A stretch of DNA of 64,000 nt from Lolium rigidum (taxonomy: Eukaryota; Streptophyta; Magnoliopsida; Poales; Poaceae), in NCBI RefSeq assembly GCF_022539505.1, contig NC_061514.1:339992644-340056643 (forward strand), written 5' to 3'. Shown in pieces: positions 25,975 through 36,592 of the stretch; position 1 is the stretch's first letter, and each line of letters opens with the position of its first letter. The notes beneath the pieces are model-generated. The model searched no databases and was not told the origin of the DNA. It saw nothing but the letters and a program-made list of their open reading frames with translations. Both the position numbers and the translations under genes were made by a program.

Positions 25975-26275
25975 AACCCCCTAGTTCTGCAACACAAGAT
26001 GATACTCATAATTACTCCATGCGCAAGTTTTCTGAGCTCAACTTTGTGCACAGATTAGTCACGCAATGGAAATCAAGAAGCAAATCCAAATCATACAAAA
26101 CATATACCATGTATATACATACTTAAGTGGTCTTATTACAATACTCAAGTTGATGTGAGTATGCAAACTCACTTATTAAAGTATATGTACAAATTTCTAC
26201 AAATATTACACACTACAATACACGTGGTACTTGTGTATTGTAGTCTCGCCTCCCTTGGTGGTCTCTAGTCGATCT
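25975..26275 (-). other. Spacer between accessory gene and gag of element A
   Basis: AT-rich, no open frame of note, no recognisable signal. Confidence 0.6.
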
Positions 26276-27359
26276 TCACTCCCGATACATTCCAGGCTTC
26301 CATCCGGTCGAACGTGTCGTCCTCCTGACAGAACCTGGAACATAAGGTCTCCCCGTCGGCTGGTAGTCGGAATCAGATGATGATCCTAGGGAGAAATCAG
26401 TGTTCACGAACTGGTCATTTAGTGCATCATAGTCCACCCATCGGGTGTACTCCCCGTGACTCCACCATAGGTATCTCCAACGTTCGTATCCGACTCAACT
26501 CGTGCTCGGATACCCTCCATCTTCTTCCCCATTCCACGGATAACTCGGTTCCGGGTCGTGGCGTCCTCATTCATCTCCCCGTCATAATATACTCGAAGTA
26601 CTATGGGTTCCGAGATCGGACCCCCAACGCCAACCCGTGGAGTTCTCTATAGGAGTCACGGAACACCGATTGTTTCCGGATTCCTCTCCACCCTCATATC
26701 CTCTATAGGAACTACTAAGATAGTTCCCAGGTGTAACGGGTGTAGTTTCTCGTTCGGGGTGGTCAATACTAATGTAGTCACCGGCTGAGTAGACTTTGTG
26801 TGTGCACCTCATTCTCCATAGGTTCCTTCCCCTTAGTCTCCTCCTTGGGTTCCGTAAACTCTTCTAGCATTGTATCAATTGCTCCCGTCAAATGACGGTT
26901 CAACTGAAAGAACAATGATAGTAAGTTGCGGCTATTGTCCATGTATTTTGCAGCTTCTGCTGGCTTGCGTTTGGAATATTTGAAGTGGTTAAGCATAGGA
27001 TCATCTTCCTCTTCCATATGAGGAATGTGTGTGAATTCGGAACCCATAAGCTCTTTCGTCTTATGCTCCCGAATATCGGTTATGGCTCTCATAACGGCTA
27101 TGTGGTAGGCTGTGTTGATAGTTCTGGCTTCACCTGCTGGCATTACTACGCTCATTCCCAAAGATTCGGGAAGTCGTAGCCCTACCCTACACTTTGCCAA
27201 TACAGTACCATCATAGTACATGTATTTCTTTACTTGGATCTGGGGATTACACCCAAATTCAAGTAATAGGGCACGAAGAATATCTACGAGTCCTCCTTCA
27301 TATTCACTCAGTGTGGAATCCATCACTTTCACGTTTCGTCCCGGACGTGAACTTGCCAT
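26276..27359 (-). pseudogene. Element A accessory gene between primer site and gag (unknown function, broken)
   Basis: An open frame starts at 27359, about 200 bases after the primer binding site, and runs 193 codons to 26778. A one-base shift near 26800-26830 moves coding-like sequence to the next frame. That frame continues to a stop at 26276-26278, interrupted by three TGA codons near 26594, 26579 and 26492. The total would be about 360 codons. I do not recognise the protein. Residues 25-105 read as helix (GGLVDILRALLLEFG), three probable strands (QIQVKKYMYYDG, TVLAKCRVGLRL, GMSVVMP) and a long helix (INTAYHIAVMRAITDIREH). That is the element order of a double-stranded-RNA-binding domain, but no specific residue proves it. 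The C-terminal part is Ser/Tyr/Arg-rich. Element E has a comparable gene in the same position (52373-52844). Confidence 0.65.
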
Positions 27360-27562
27360 TGTTGGCTGTAGAAATAGAAAGAATATAACATTAGTAATAA
27401 TGCATCATAATAGAGATAATAAAGAATTATCGCACTAAAAGATATGATTGTTGTATTCTCAATTGAATATACACCATATTTTTAGAGAATTCTTTACTAG
27501 TCCTATTTGACTCCTAACGTTCGGTCCCATTTACTAGGTTCCAACCTAAGGTCAAAGCTTTT

Positions 27563-27574
27563 GCTCTGATACCA
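27563..27574 (-). other. Primer binding site of element A
   Basis: The plus strand GCTCTGATACCA is the reverse complement of TGGTATCAGAGC (initiator-Met tRNA primer). It lies two bases from the LTR end at 27577 and fixes the element's orientation as minus. Confidence 0.92.
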
Positions 27575-27576
27575 AC

Positions 27577-30500
27577 TGTGGTGACCCTGCATACCATTGC
27601 ATGTTGTAGTATGCCAGTCGTTGATATAACATTCACGAAGTACCATTCCGCAAATATTACATCCCTCAGAGTAGTACAACAGAACATAGCAGGTCCATAA
27701 CTCATTCATTTATTATTACAAGCATAATACGCATATCGTCTCGGAGCTCCTCTTGGGTCCTAAGAGGGATACCCCTGGGTTCAAGGCGAACCCAACTTAA
27801 CTTACAATATAGAAGTTTCACTAGGTTATACATTTATTACCTCGAGCAGCTAAATACTAAGAGTTCACACTGCTCGGCTACTACTACTACTCGGTGCTTC
27901 TAAGCTTGATCTCCTCCGGAAGCCTCCCCGGTTCCGTAGACTATGAGGTAGTCTACGCCTTCAATACCTCCAGAGAGGTCTGGTTCTTCATAGCCGATGA
28001 TCTCGGCTCCTTCAGGGTTGTCGTAGTCCTCCTCCAGACGATTCAGACAATCTAAGCAAGGGATTTAAGAGTGGGATGAGTACGAGCGTACTCAACAAGT
28101 TCATTATAGATAAGAGGTGTTTAATGCACTAGCTACGATATTAGACCAGAAAGTCTAATACCAATGCAGGTTTTGATAAACATTTCTTCAAGAGATTGCT
28201 TTTATTTTAAAGAGCTATGTTCGTCGACCTTCACCGGTTTACTAGAACTTCATGGAGCTCCTTTCCGGCCGCGTTCGCAGTTCCATATCCCGGAACAGGG
28301 AGTGACAGGTCACGGTTCTTTACACTCTGTAGAGGTGTGTTGCTTTACCCATAAGAGATCTTAACCTTGGTGCCAACCGGGCAGCTTTCCCGTCCACACT
28401 TCCTATGGTGTGAGGCCCGGTATAAGGTCTAGCCAATCATGTTCCTCCGCTACCTCGAACACCCACCCTTTGTTGCAGTACTCCGACCCCGGGTCCACGC
28501 CGGTCCCATTATTCCCATAGATTTCGGGGTGGACCCCGACCACGACGTCAATGCGGGCTCTACCATACATTCCTACGCCGGCAGCCGCAACCCATCATAG
28601 ACCTCATTCCCGTTGGGACTTCTACGGGTTCCCACCCCTGCATCATGTCTCGCAAGATCATGTGCACCCAGTAATGACCATCCGTTGATGAACGAGAGGT
28701 GGAAACACTTTTGACTACTCCGTCCCACTCCGGATCTTATGGTTAACACGGTATTACGGCACAAGAATCACTGGACGACATTTTTTTGTTTAATCCTAGA
28801 TGGATATAAACCCTTGCAATGGAACCTCCACCATATCAACACAATCCATGGTTCCATTGCCAACCACATAGTCATATTCATAGTTATGAAAGTAGTGGTT
28901 TTGGTTTTTATGCAATAGTGGTAATCATAGTACTTTGCAAGTAATTTGATAAAGATACTCAAATGACATGAGCAAGTGATGAACTTACCTGAACACTGCA
29001 AAGTTTTGCAGTTGGATGGTGTGGACTGACCCTTGTCCTCTGTTACTGAAAAATATCATCATTGTCCGATAAGGGCAATGGTTAAAGAAGCAATTATGCA
29101 TGATTCCAGCTTTAGGGTTTGTTCCCCCCTTCCGATGACATTATTATTTCATGTAAGAGGTTAATACTAAGATTGATTTGGAGATACTATATTTAGGGTA
29201 AATACAACCTTGAAATGTTGTCAAGGTGTTTTTAAAGTCCAAATGCATTAATGGACTTATTTTTATTATTGAAAATAATATGTGTGATTTAAATGATTAT
29301 TTAAATCATCAAATTAAGACTTATTCTTAGTTGTCTTCAAAAATTTCCTTTTATATTTTATTATGATACAGAATTTTATGCTGATCAATTTTCATATTTT
29401 TAATTATTTTTTTAGAGCTTTTAAACATTTCTTATGAAATTTCAAAGTTTCTGTATTTAAGTGGTTTTGTGAAATGACCAAAATGCCCTTGGGCCCCACC
29501 TGCCAGGGTGGCCTAACGGGTTAGGTCGAACCCGAGCCACTCGGTTGGCTCGGTCGGCCCACTCGATTTCTCCTCTCTCCTCGCACCGAAACCCTAATCC
29601 CCTTCTCCTCTCTGGCGATTTCCTCGTCGCCGCCCCCTTCTCGGAATTTCTCCGGCCAACTCGAAGCCGTCGCCGCCGGCGAGATCAGGTGGATCTGATC
29701 CGCCTTTCGATGGCGGACACGGTGGTCCGCGTCGATCTGGAATTCGTCCCCGTCTTCGTTCGCCCCCGTCGCGTTCGCCCGCACAGCGATGCGTTGCTCA
29801 CCGGCGCTTCTGGTGCCGTGACGCCGCCGTGGGCGCTGTCGTGGTGATGATGGGGCGCTCGCGCTCGGCGACGCCAGGCCAGGCGCGGCTTGGTGCTGCC
29901 GTGGGTGGCCCGTGCCGCCATGGCACGCCGGGTGCTCCGCTCCAGGTACACGCCTCCGTTAGTCCCCTCCTTCCTCCTTCTCTGCGTTCTGCTCCAGTGC
30001 TTGGCCTGCCTCTCCCCATGGAGATGCTGTGCCGTGCCCACTGCTTGCGCTTGCTGCGCACGCGTGTGTGCTGCTGCTGCTCTTCCGGCTAGCTGCTGCT
30101 CTTGCTCTCGTTGTTGTGGCCTAAGCTGTGCTGCTGCCATTCTTGCTATTAGCCTTACTGGCCTTGACCAGTGTTGGCCAGGCCATGCTAGTGCTTGCTA
30201 TTCTTCCTGAATTCCTGTTCTGTGCCTCTATTCTAGTTGCTATTCTTGCCAGAGTTCAAGTGTATTCATGTGTGATACCCTGGCTTGATTACAAGTGTGC
30301 CATTTCTTGCAATTATGCAAGTGCCGCAGCCATGGTGGCTTATTCTGATACTCAGATTTATGATTGTGCTCAATTGAGCATTACTGTGGCTTAACAATGT
30401 TATTTAATAATAAGTTGATGTGTGCCTTGCTTGTGCATCTTGATCCAGTGGCTCATCATGCCTTTGATGTGCTCTGGTTACATTCATGAATTATTACTTG

Positions 30501-32549
30501 ATTATCTGTGAAGCATCTATTGATTAACTGTGGCTGTTTAATTCATAAAATTTATGTGTGATGCCAGTGATTGATTCTAGCATGCTTTGATATGCTTTAG
30601 CTGGCTCTGGTGATCAATTGATCACCACTTGCTTGTTGATTACATGCTTGCTAGCTGCCTGTGCTAATCTGGTGCTCCCTCTGGTGTATGTGTGACACAC
30701 ATGCTTATGCTGATGTGTGTTGATGCTTGCTCAAGCATCATCTGATGCTTGCAGTAAGCCATTGGGTCACTGGCAAGATGTTGGTGCTTTTGTTACTGGA
30801 CTGTTTCATTTATCTGTAATTCCTTGCTTTACTAGATGGATAAATGATGTGAACTGTTTAACAGTAATGATCATATGGATGAATTTGATGTATCTAGAGG
30901 GATGCCAACATCTGTTGGGTACCCTAGCTCCTACTGAACCCTCTTGGGTAATGATGTGATGGCTGGAAATGTCGGCTGTGGGTTCAGGTGGCCTTGACAG
31001 CCACTTGGTGCTGTCATGGTGGCTCCCCCCTCTCTGTGGCTGGTGGTGGCTTGGTGAATGCATCACTGGACAATCTCTTGTTGGATTTTCAGTGATCTTT
31101 GCTGTTGACAAACAAAATAGACATCATTTAGTCTATCTGTCTGATGGTTTAGCTAACTCTGGTTGTGTTTTGTAAATCGGTCGACTAGACAGGATCCATC
31201 AATGATGGATTCCTTTGGTTATACCACTGTATTGATATGACCAATGTTCCCTTGATGAATTCTTTCTAGCTAGGTCACTGGTTTGCTGGCACCAAATGGC
31301 TTGGCAGCCATATGATGATACAAACAGGGTTTTCCACCCATTTTGTTTCTGTGATGCAAGTGTATGCTTATTTATGAGCAAATCAGTGTTTTTCTCAGGT
31401 TCTTTTGTGTATACCTCACTCCAGCTCCTAGAAATTGGGTGTTGGTGTAGAGGTTCAGCTGCTGGTTGAGTTCTTGGCTTGCCCTGCTCCTCCTTGCAAG
31501 CTTGATATGCTTGGTTTATTTTCTGGTAACTTGGGAATAGATGAAACAACTCTAGCTGTTCACCTGTTCTTGGTGTTCTTGAGCTGTGCTTGGTTTCTGA
31601 TGACTTACCCTGCTGCCTGTCGATGGATGAAGCTAATGGCTAGGGTTTTGGGCTGTGAAAAGCTTTTATATGATCTTCTTCTTCTTCTCTGGTCGACAAC
31701 AAGGCCTGGCATGTGTTGGTGACTCACTAGCTGTGTGTGTGTGCTGTGCTCCATGCACACAGTCTTGTGAGCAGGTTGTGTGTGTGTGTGTATCCTGATA
31801 CTTTGCACTTGGCTGTGAGAGTGGATCAGCTCGGCAGAACTTGGTATTATCCACCATTTCCATTTCTTTCTAACCTGCCACTTGGCATAACTTGTGTTAG
31901 TTTTGTATGTGTGCAGGTTTCAAGCAATTGATCAAGATGATCCAGAAGATCATCAAGTCCAAAATCAAGTGAAGATGATCTTGTAGTATTTAGGATAGAA
32001 TCTATCCTTGTACATTTCTTTTTATTTTCTTTTCCATTTTTCCCAATTTGTGTAATGTGTTGTAATATATCATATATCTATTCTGGATATTGTAATTGAC
32101 ATTGTATTATGTGTGATTATCAATAAAGCTCCCACTTTCCTTAATGAGCTTTACATAATTGTTTATTATTTATAATCTTGATTAATGACAATTGTTTGTT
32201 AAATTATCTCAAGTTTGAATTATGTGATATCCATTTGATGTTTGAATTTGAAATTCAAATTCAAATTTGGTTTGAATTCAATCATACAACTTAATTTAGA
32301 ATTCAATCATGCAACTTAAGATTGTGATGCATCTGCTCTTCTCTCTTCTCAAAAACCCTAATCTAGTTAAGTAAGAACAAGTTCATCGCACTCTCGAAAC
32401 CCTAACCCTGTAGGATGTCGAGAGAGAAACATGTTCCCCTTCAATGCAGTTTTGTTTTAAAAGCGCGAAATTTCCCCGTAATTTACAATGCAATGCACAT
32501 TCCTTTCTAAAATCTATCCCTCGATCGTCTTTAAACCTGGGACATTACA
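27577..32549 (-). repeat. 5' LTR of element A (complete, 4973 bp)
   Basis: Bounded by TGTGGTGACC on the left and GGGACATTACA on the right, so the minus strand reads TGTAATGTCCC...GGTCACCACA. It is very long for an LTR. A minus-strand AATAAA lies about 135 bp from the primer-side end (near 27710), as expected for R/U5. A GC-rich core lies at 29460-30120. On the opposite (plus) strand there are leader-like CT-rich sequence, a TGTGTGCAG-G acceptor-like site near 31915 and AATAAA at about 32121, which this orientation does not need. Confidence 0.93.
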
Positions 32550-33539
32550 CATGGTGTCAGCTTAATTTTCAGAGAACGCGCGAACTAAGTTGGAACTTAG
32601 AAGAGAACCATCGAATAAAAAAAAACCTATGAAGAGCAACAAAACTTGATAAGAGACATTATAAAAAAACCTCTGAAGATCAACAAAACTTGATAAGAGA
32701 CATTTTGCGGGTGTAGATATGTATTGGATATCACCTGAAAGCAATATAACACATAAGGCCAAGTTGTTAGGTAACAAATAACGGGACGACTACAATCTAC
32801 AAAAATAAATTAATCAATAGGCCGCAAATCAGCTATTTAGCAATTGAAAGAAGCACTAGAAAGGCGACGGAAATGATGGAGATTTAGGCAGTCAAATCCA
32901 TTCAATTGGTCAAGAATTGCACCCAAGGATGAACAGGTGTAGGATATTCAGATATTGCCATCTGGTGAGAATAATCTGTAAGGAAAAATTGTGAACCAAT
33001 CAGCTGCAGAGAGGCCTTATCAAGAACGAATCAAAGGGATGAACTGCTGCAATAGACTATGTTAGCTAACGCTCGTGTTGCTTGCTCGCCCCAGGTCGAC
33101 CCTGCTGACCTCCGGAAAGAGATGATGGCTCTAGAGGGTGGCGCATGTGGATTTTGGAAAAGGATCGTGAATGGATAAGGATGATGTACCGTTGTTCACA
33201 TTATATATGAATCGTTGAATGATTGAACGTGAGATTACCAATGGGAAAGTTGATATAAACGGAGGAAGGGGAAGTGGATTGGTTGTCTCGTTACATAGTG
33301 GAAGGGATAATAAAGTTTCAACTGATGGCCAGTTCAATGCCTTCAGTTACCAACTGTGGAGAAAGCCGGAAATAAACTCGGGCAAGTGGAGGGAGTTATG
33401 AAGGAGGAGGCATGCGAGTGCATAAAAAAACTGAAACTGAAAATGATGATGTGGACCAATTAGAGGCTTGCTGATGTGTATAGCTTGGATTGCTTGTAGA
33501 TACATGGTGAGGTGGATACCTTGCATGTGCAGAAAAATG
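32550..33539. other. Flank of element A, unassigned
   Basis: A-rich sequence with no convincing gene or repeat. Two near-identical words (CAACAAAACTTGATAAGAGACATT, 24 bases shared at about 32637 and 32681) form a short direct repeat. Confidence 0.5.
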
Positions 33540-33960
33540 GGATCACATATTAAGAATAGAAAGGCCAAGTACTTTCCAAATGCATACCTTCTAAATGCCA
33601 ATTTAAAGAAGGGCTTTCACATGAAAAAGTATCATGGTGGGAGTTCAAAGTCTTAGAAGGGAACTATCTGGAAAATTGGAGATGGTACGGGGAGAACATA
33701 TGGCAAGATTCATGGATACCAAGTAGAACTCAAAGAAGATTCACACTTCTCAAGGTTGGCGCCTATTAACACATATGAATGAGCTTATTGACCCATATAC
33801 TAATCAATGGGATGAGGGGCTTGTGAGGGATAACTTTTGGCAAATTGGTGCAAATAGAATTCTTGGAATTCCACTCACGGAAGGTTTGGAAGATTTTGTT
33901 GCATGGCATCACTCTAAACTAGGTTCATTTTCTGTTAAATATGCATATAATGTGGAGTAG
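33540..33960 (+). pseudogene. LINE (non-LTR retrotransposon) ORF2 relic
   Basis: Translated pieces match the C-terminal part of grass L1-type ORF2 in order, but in different frames: KYFPNAYLLNANLKKG (from 33565), IWKIGDGT and IWQDSWIPSRTQRRF (33665-33745), then LIDPYTNQWDEGLVRDNFW and DFVAWHHSKLGSFSVKYAYNV (33780-33957). These belong to the region just before the zinc-binding RT-associated domain. Several frameshifts and stops make it non-functional. There is no poly(A) tail or target duplication I can define, so only an internal fragment remains. Confidence 0.75.
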
Positions 33961-35070
33961 GATCACCAACATGGACTGAAACTTTAGCAAATCTACATAT
34001 CATGTGGTTGTAGCATGCAATTTAGCAAATAGCACCATACCAAGAAAATTTAATGCAATTTAGTGTGGACTCTCTAAATATGATGTAGCGCCCTAGTAGC
34101 ATTTCCGTGTTGTTTAGTCAACATGGTATTTTATATCGTAGTGCTACATGTGTCCTTAAGTAAGTTGTTGCCATATTTTCACCACTGGTAGGAGAAAGAC
34201 GTTGAATCTTTTGTACACATTTGTCTTGTGATAATTAGCACGAAGGCCTCCTGGCCGCCAAAAATAAGAATGTTAGCGTGGACCTCCAATATTCTATTGC
34301 ACTATTCTAAGGAATATAATATTGTGAAATTTTTATATCATGAGTAATATATCAACAACTAATGCATTACAATATGCAATGGCGTGAAATATCACCATGA
34401 ATATGAAGAGAGACTTACAAAGTGAATCAATGAGTCCATATAAAAGGAGGCCGAGTTACTTTCAAATTATGGAAACCATATTTACAAATATGAAAAAACG
34501 GGAAGTGGGAGGGGAGCTTTGATGTAGGCAATGATGTATCCCCCAAGTGTGTAAACTTGCGAAGCGATTTTTTTTGTATTCTAGGCTACACTGAAATGAT
34601 ACAGTCTGAAAAAATATAGTTTTAAAATGAGCACTATTTACGCTACTTAAATATTTTTTTTTGTTATTTTTATGCATACTAGAATACGGAAAGACGAGAT
34701 CATGGTTCCCGAGTGGACCACTAGACATAAAGACATACCACTCGGCCGGAGATACCTCCGCCCAATGACTCGGGCGCACGCACATCGCACCATCTTGGAA
34801 TACTTCCCACACCAAGATCACGATGAGAATTAAATCAGGTGTGATTTGTAATCGATCATCTTTAGTATATTGCTAGGGTTTTCTCATGGCCTAGAACGCC
34901 CAATATATAAGGGGTCTAGTGGTTTTACGAACACAGCAATCTCACATTCCTCATGGATCTCATCAGCCATCAAACACCTTAGACGGGTTTACGAGTCCCT
35001 GAGTTCATCTCTGGGCAAACCAAGATAAATGAATAGCTAAAAGTAGAATAGCTAAAAGTAGAAAATAGGG
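33961..35070. other. Unassigned repeat-like sequence
   Basis: I see no gene. The part from about 34690 to 35020 has LTR- or promoter-like texture (CCCAATATATAAGGGG near 34900, followed by CT-rich sequence and short ACCTTAGACGGG words). It could be a fragment of an old LTR, but I cannot identify a partner copy in the window. Confidence 0.4.
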
Positions 35071-35080
35071 TATTTGGCTT
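35071..35080. repeat. Target-site duplication of SINE (left copy)
   Basis: GTATTTGGCT here and GTATCTGGCT at 35392-35401 flank the SINE; nine of ten bases match. Confidence 0.8.
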
Positions 35081-35391
35081 TTTTTTTTGTGAAACACAGT
35101 ACAGACGCAGACGCTCACAAATACGTACATACACTCATCACTATAAACGCACGCACACTCTATCCCTATGAGCACATTCGAGAGACTGGATCGTAGAAAC
35201 TGATCCGACGGGTTTTGAGATTGACGAAGTCACTATAGACGCCTCACGTCACTGTCGACGGAACGTCACCTCCCAGTGAATAAAATTCCGCATTTATGAG
35301 ACACCAAAGTGTCAAACCTAAGATTTAAACTCTAGTGGGCTGAGAGTGCTACTACCCTCCTAACAACCCAACCACGGGTTGATTCTCTAGT
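35081..35391 (-). mobile_element. tRNA-derived SINE
   Basis: On the minus strand it begins with Pol III promoter-like boxes: an A-box-like GTGGTTGGGTTGTTAGGAGGG (about 35379-35359), then a degenerate B box GAGTTTAAATCTTAG about 30 bases on. It ends in an A run (plus-strand T run at 35080-35088). A tRNA-like head, unrelated body, A tail and ten-base flanking duplications together define a SINE. I recognise the body (GTCTGCGTCTGTACTGTGTT near the tail) as a common Pooideae repeat. It is about 310 bp, longer than the 180-bp Au SINE, so I do not equate the two. Confidence 0.82.
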
Positions 35392-35401
35392 GTATCTGGC
35401 T

Positions 35402-36455
35402 CTTTGCCATGCACTATACACCAGGGCTTGAACCTATATAAAATTTTGTCTCAAGTGTGTGTACTACCATCCGATCCCGCTGCATCACCAACTATGAAGT
35501 TACCGTCGGGAATTTAGCACGACACATAGTATTTCCCATTTAGATTTTGCACGACTTGTAATACACACCATTGATTACACTTATATATTTTCAATTTTGA
35601 ATTTTTTTAAATATTATATTCAAAAAATTAAAATAAAAGGTTGCGAGTAGAACTCAGCCTCAATTTGAGGGGGTTTTCGGCCATGAAAAATGAATATTAC
35701 AACAAGATCCTTGATAAATCTTTCATCTTCAACCTCCAGACCGTGTTGACGTGTGCCGTCGCTGCCGCTCCTCCCTGAGTCGGCCTGACGTTGTTGGTTG
35801 CGGACGGGAAGTTGCCAAACGGGTCGAAAAAACCACATATGTCCAGGAGATAAAGAAGTAGAATGAACTGCCGATGAATCTCCTTGATGATCCGAAGATC
35901 ACCATAGCCAGAAGAAATCCTCGAAGATCACACCACACCCACAAGCTTCTCAACGTCGCCGTTGAGATGGGGTTGAAGCGGGAGAAACATCATTGCACGA
36001 GTGCCGCCACCATCACGTAAGCACCGCCCCTACGAACAAAATTCATAAAGATGGAGAACGAAGCCCCTAAAACTGAAAAACGTAGCCCGTCCCCCAACGA
36101 GAGCCTCGATCCACCGCACCTCCACGACCTGAAGGCCACATAAACGGCCAGATCAGAGGCAGCCGCCGCCAATGAGAGGCAGAGAAAACCTAAACGCCTG
36201 AAAGCCCTCACGAGCAGAGGAGTCACTCAGTACTGCTAGTTTCAAAGCTGCCTCACTTAACTGGCAAGTGGTGCAAACGATTTGAGATGGTACTACTACA
36301 TTTTGGTGATGTTTACGGACCACCAATTCTGCACCAGTCATCAGGCAGGAGCAAATACGTCCAGTTTTGTCACTGATACGGTGATCGCACTGAACTTTAT
36401 CTGAAGAAATACTAGTAATGAATTCCACACAAGCACTTGGTAACTTTTCAATAAT
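35402..36455. other. Unassigned sequence downstream of the host gene
   Basis: Only short minus-strand frames without recognisable products are seen here. The part 35640-36230 has moderately GC-rich, repeat-like texture but no partner in the window. The last 200 bp is the immediate 3' flank of the propeller gene. Confidence 0.45.
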
Positions 36456-36461
36456 TTATTC
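36456..36461 (-). terminator. Poly(A) signal of the propeller gene
   Basis: Minus-strand AATAAA (GAATAAATTATTG) lies about 130 bases after the stop codon, a normal 3'-UTR length for a plant gene. Confidence 0.6.
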
Positions 36462-36592
36462 AACAATAATAGTACAAAATGTTTCCAACACCATCACTGT
36501 TCCCCACACGACACAATCAGGGTTCTTCTCACCGTTATTATCAACCGAGGCAATTGGAAATCGAAATTCACCGGTCATCATCACTGCCTCGA

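Larger units (their letters stand above)
1..32549 (-). mobile_element. Element A: Ty3/gypsy LTR retrotransposon, chromovirus-type, interrupted
   Basis: Two copies of an approximately 5-kb LTR (1-4638 and 27577-32549) flank an internal region whose parts all read on the minus strand. In order they are a Met-type primer binding site (27563-27574), an accessory gene, gag, protease, RT, RNase H, integrase, a chromodomain-like tail and a polypurine tract (4639-4655). The Ty3/gypsy order (integrase after RNase H) and the chromodomain point to the chromovirus branch, most like the Tekay/Del group (inference from motifs). The left LTR lacks its first 363 bp because the window starts inside it (position 1 matches 27940), so the outer target duplication cannot be tested. 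Elements B and C sit inside it (8963-25744). Several in-frame stops show that this copy is no longer autonomous. Confidence 0.9.

Noticed and set aside
35020..35400. Assignment of the SINE to the Au family
   Set aside because: Length (about 310 bp) exceeds the roughly 180 bp of Au, and I cannot align it from memory; left as an unnamed tRNA-derived SINE.
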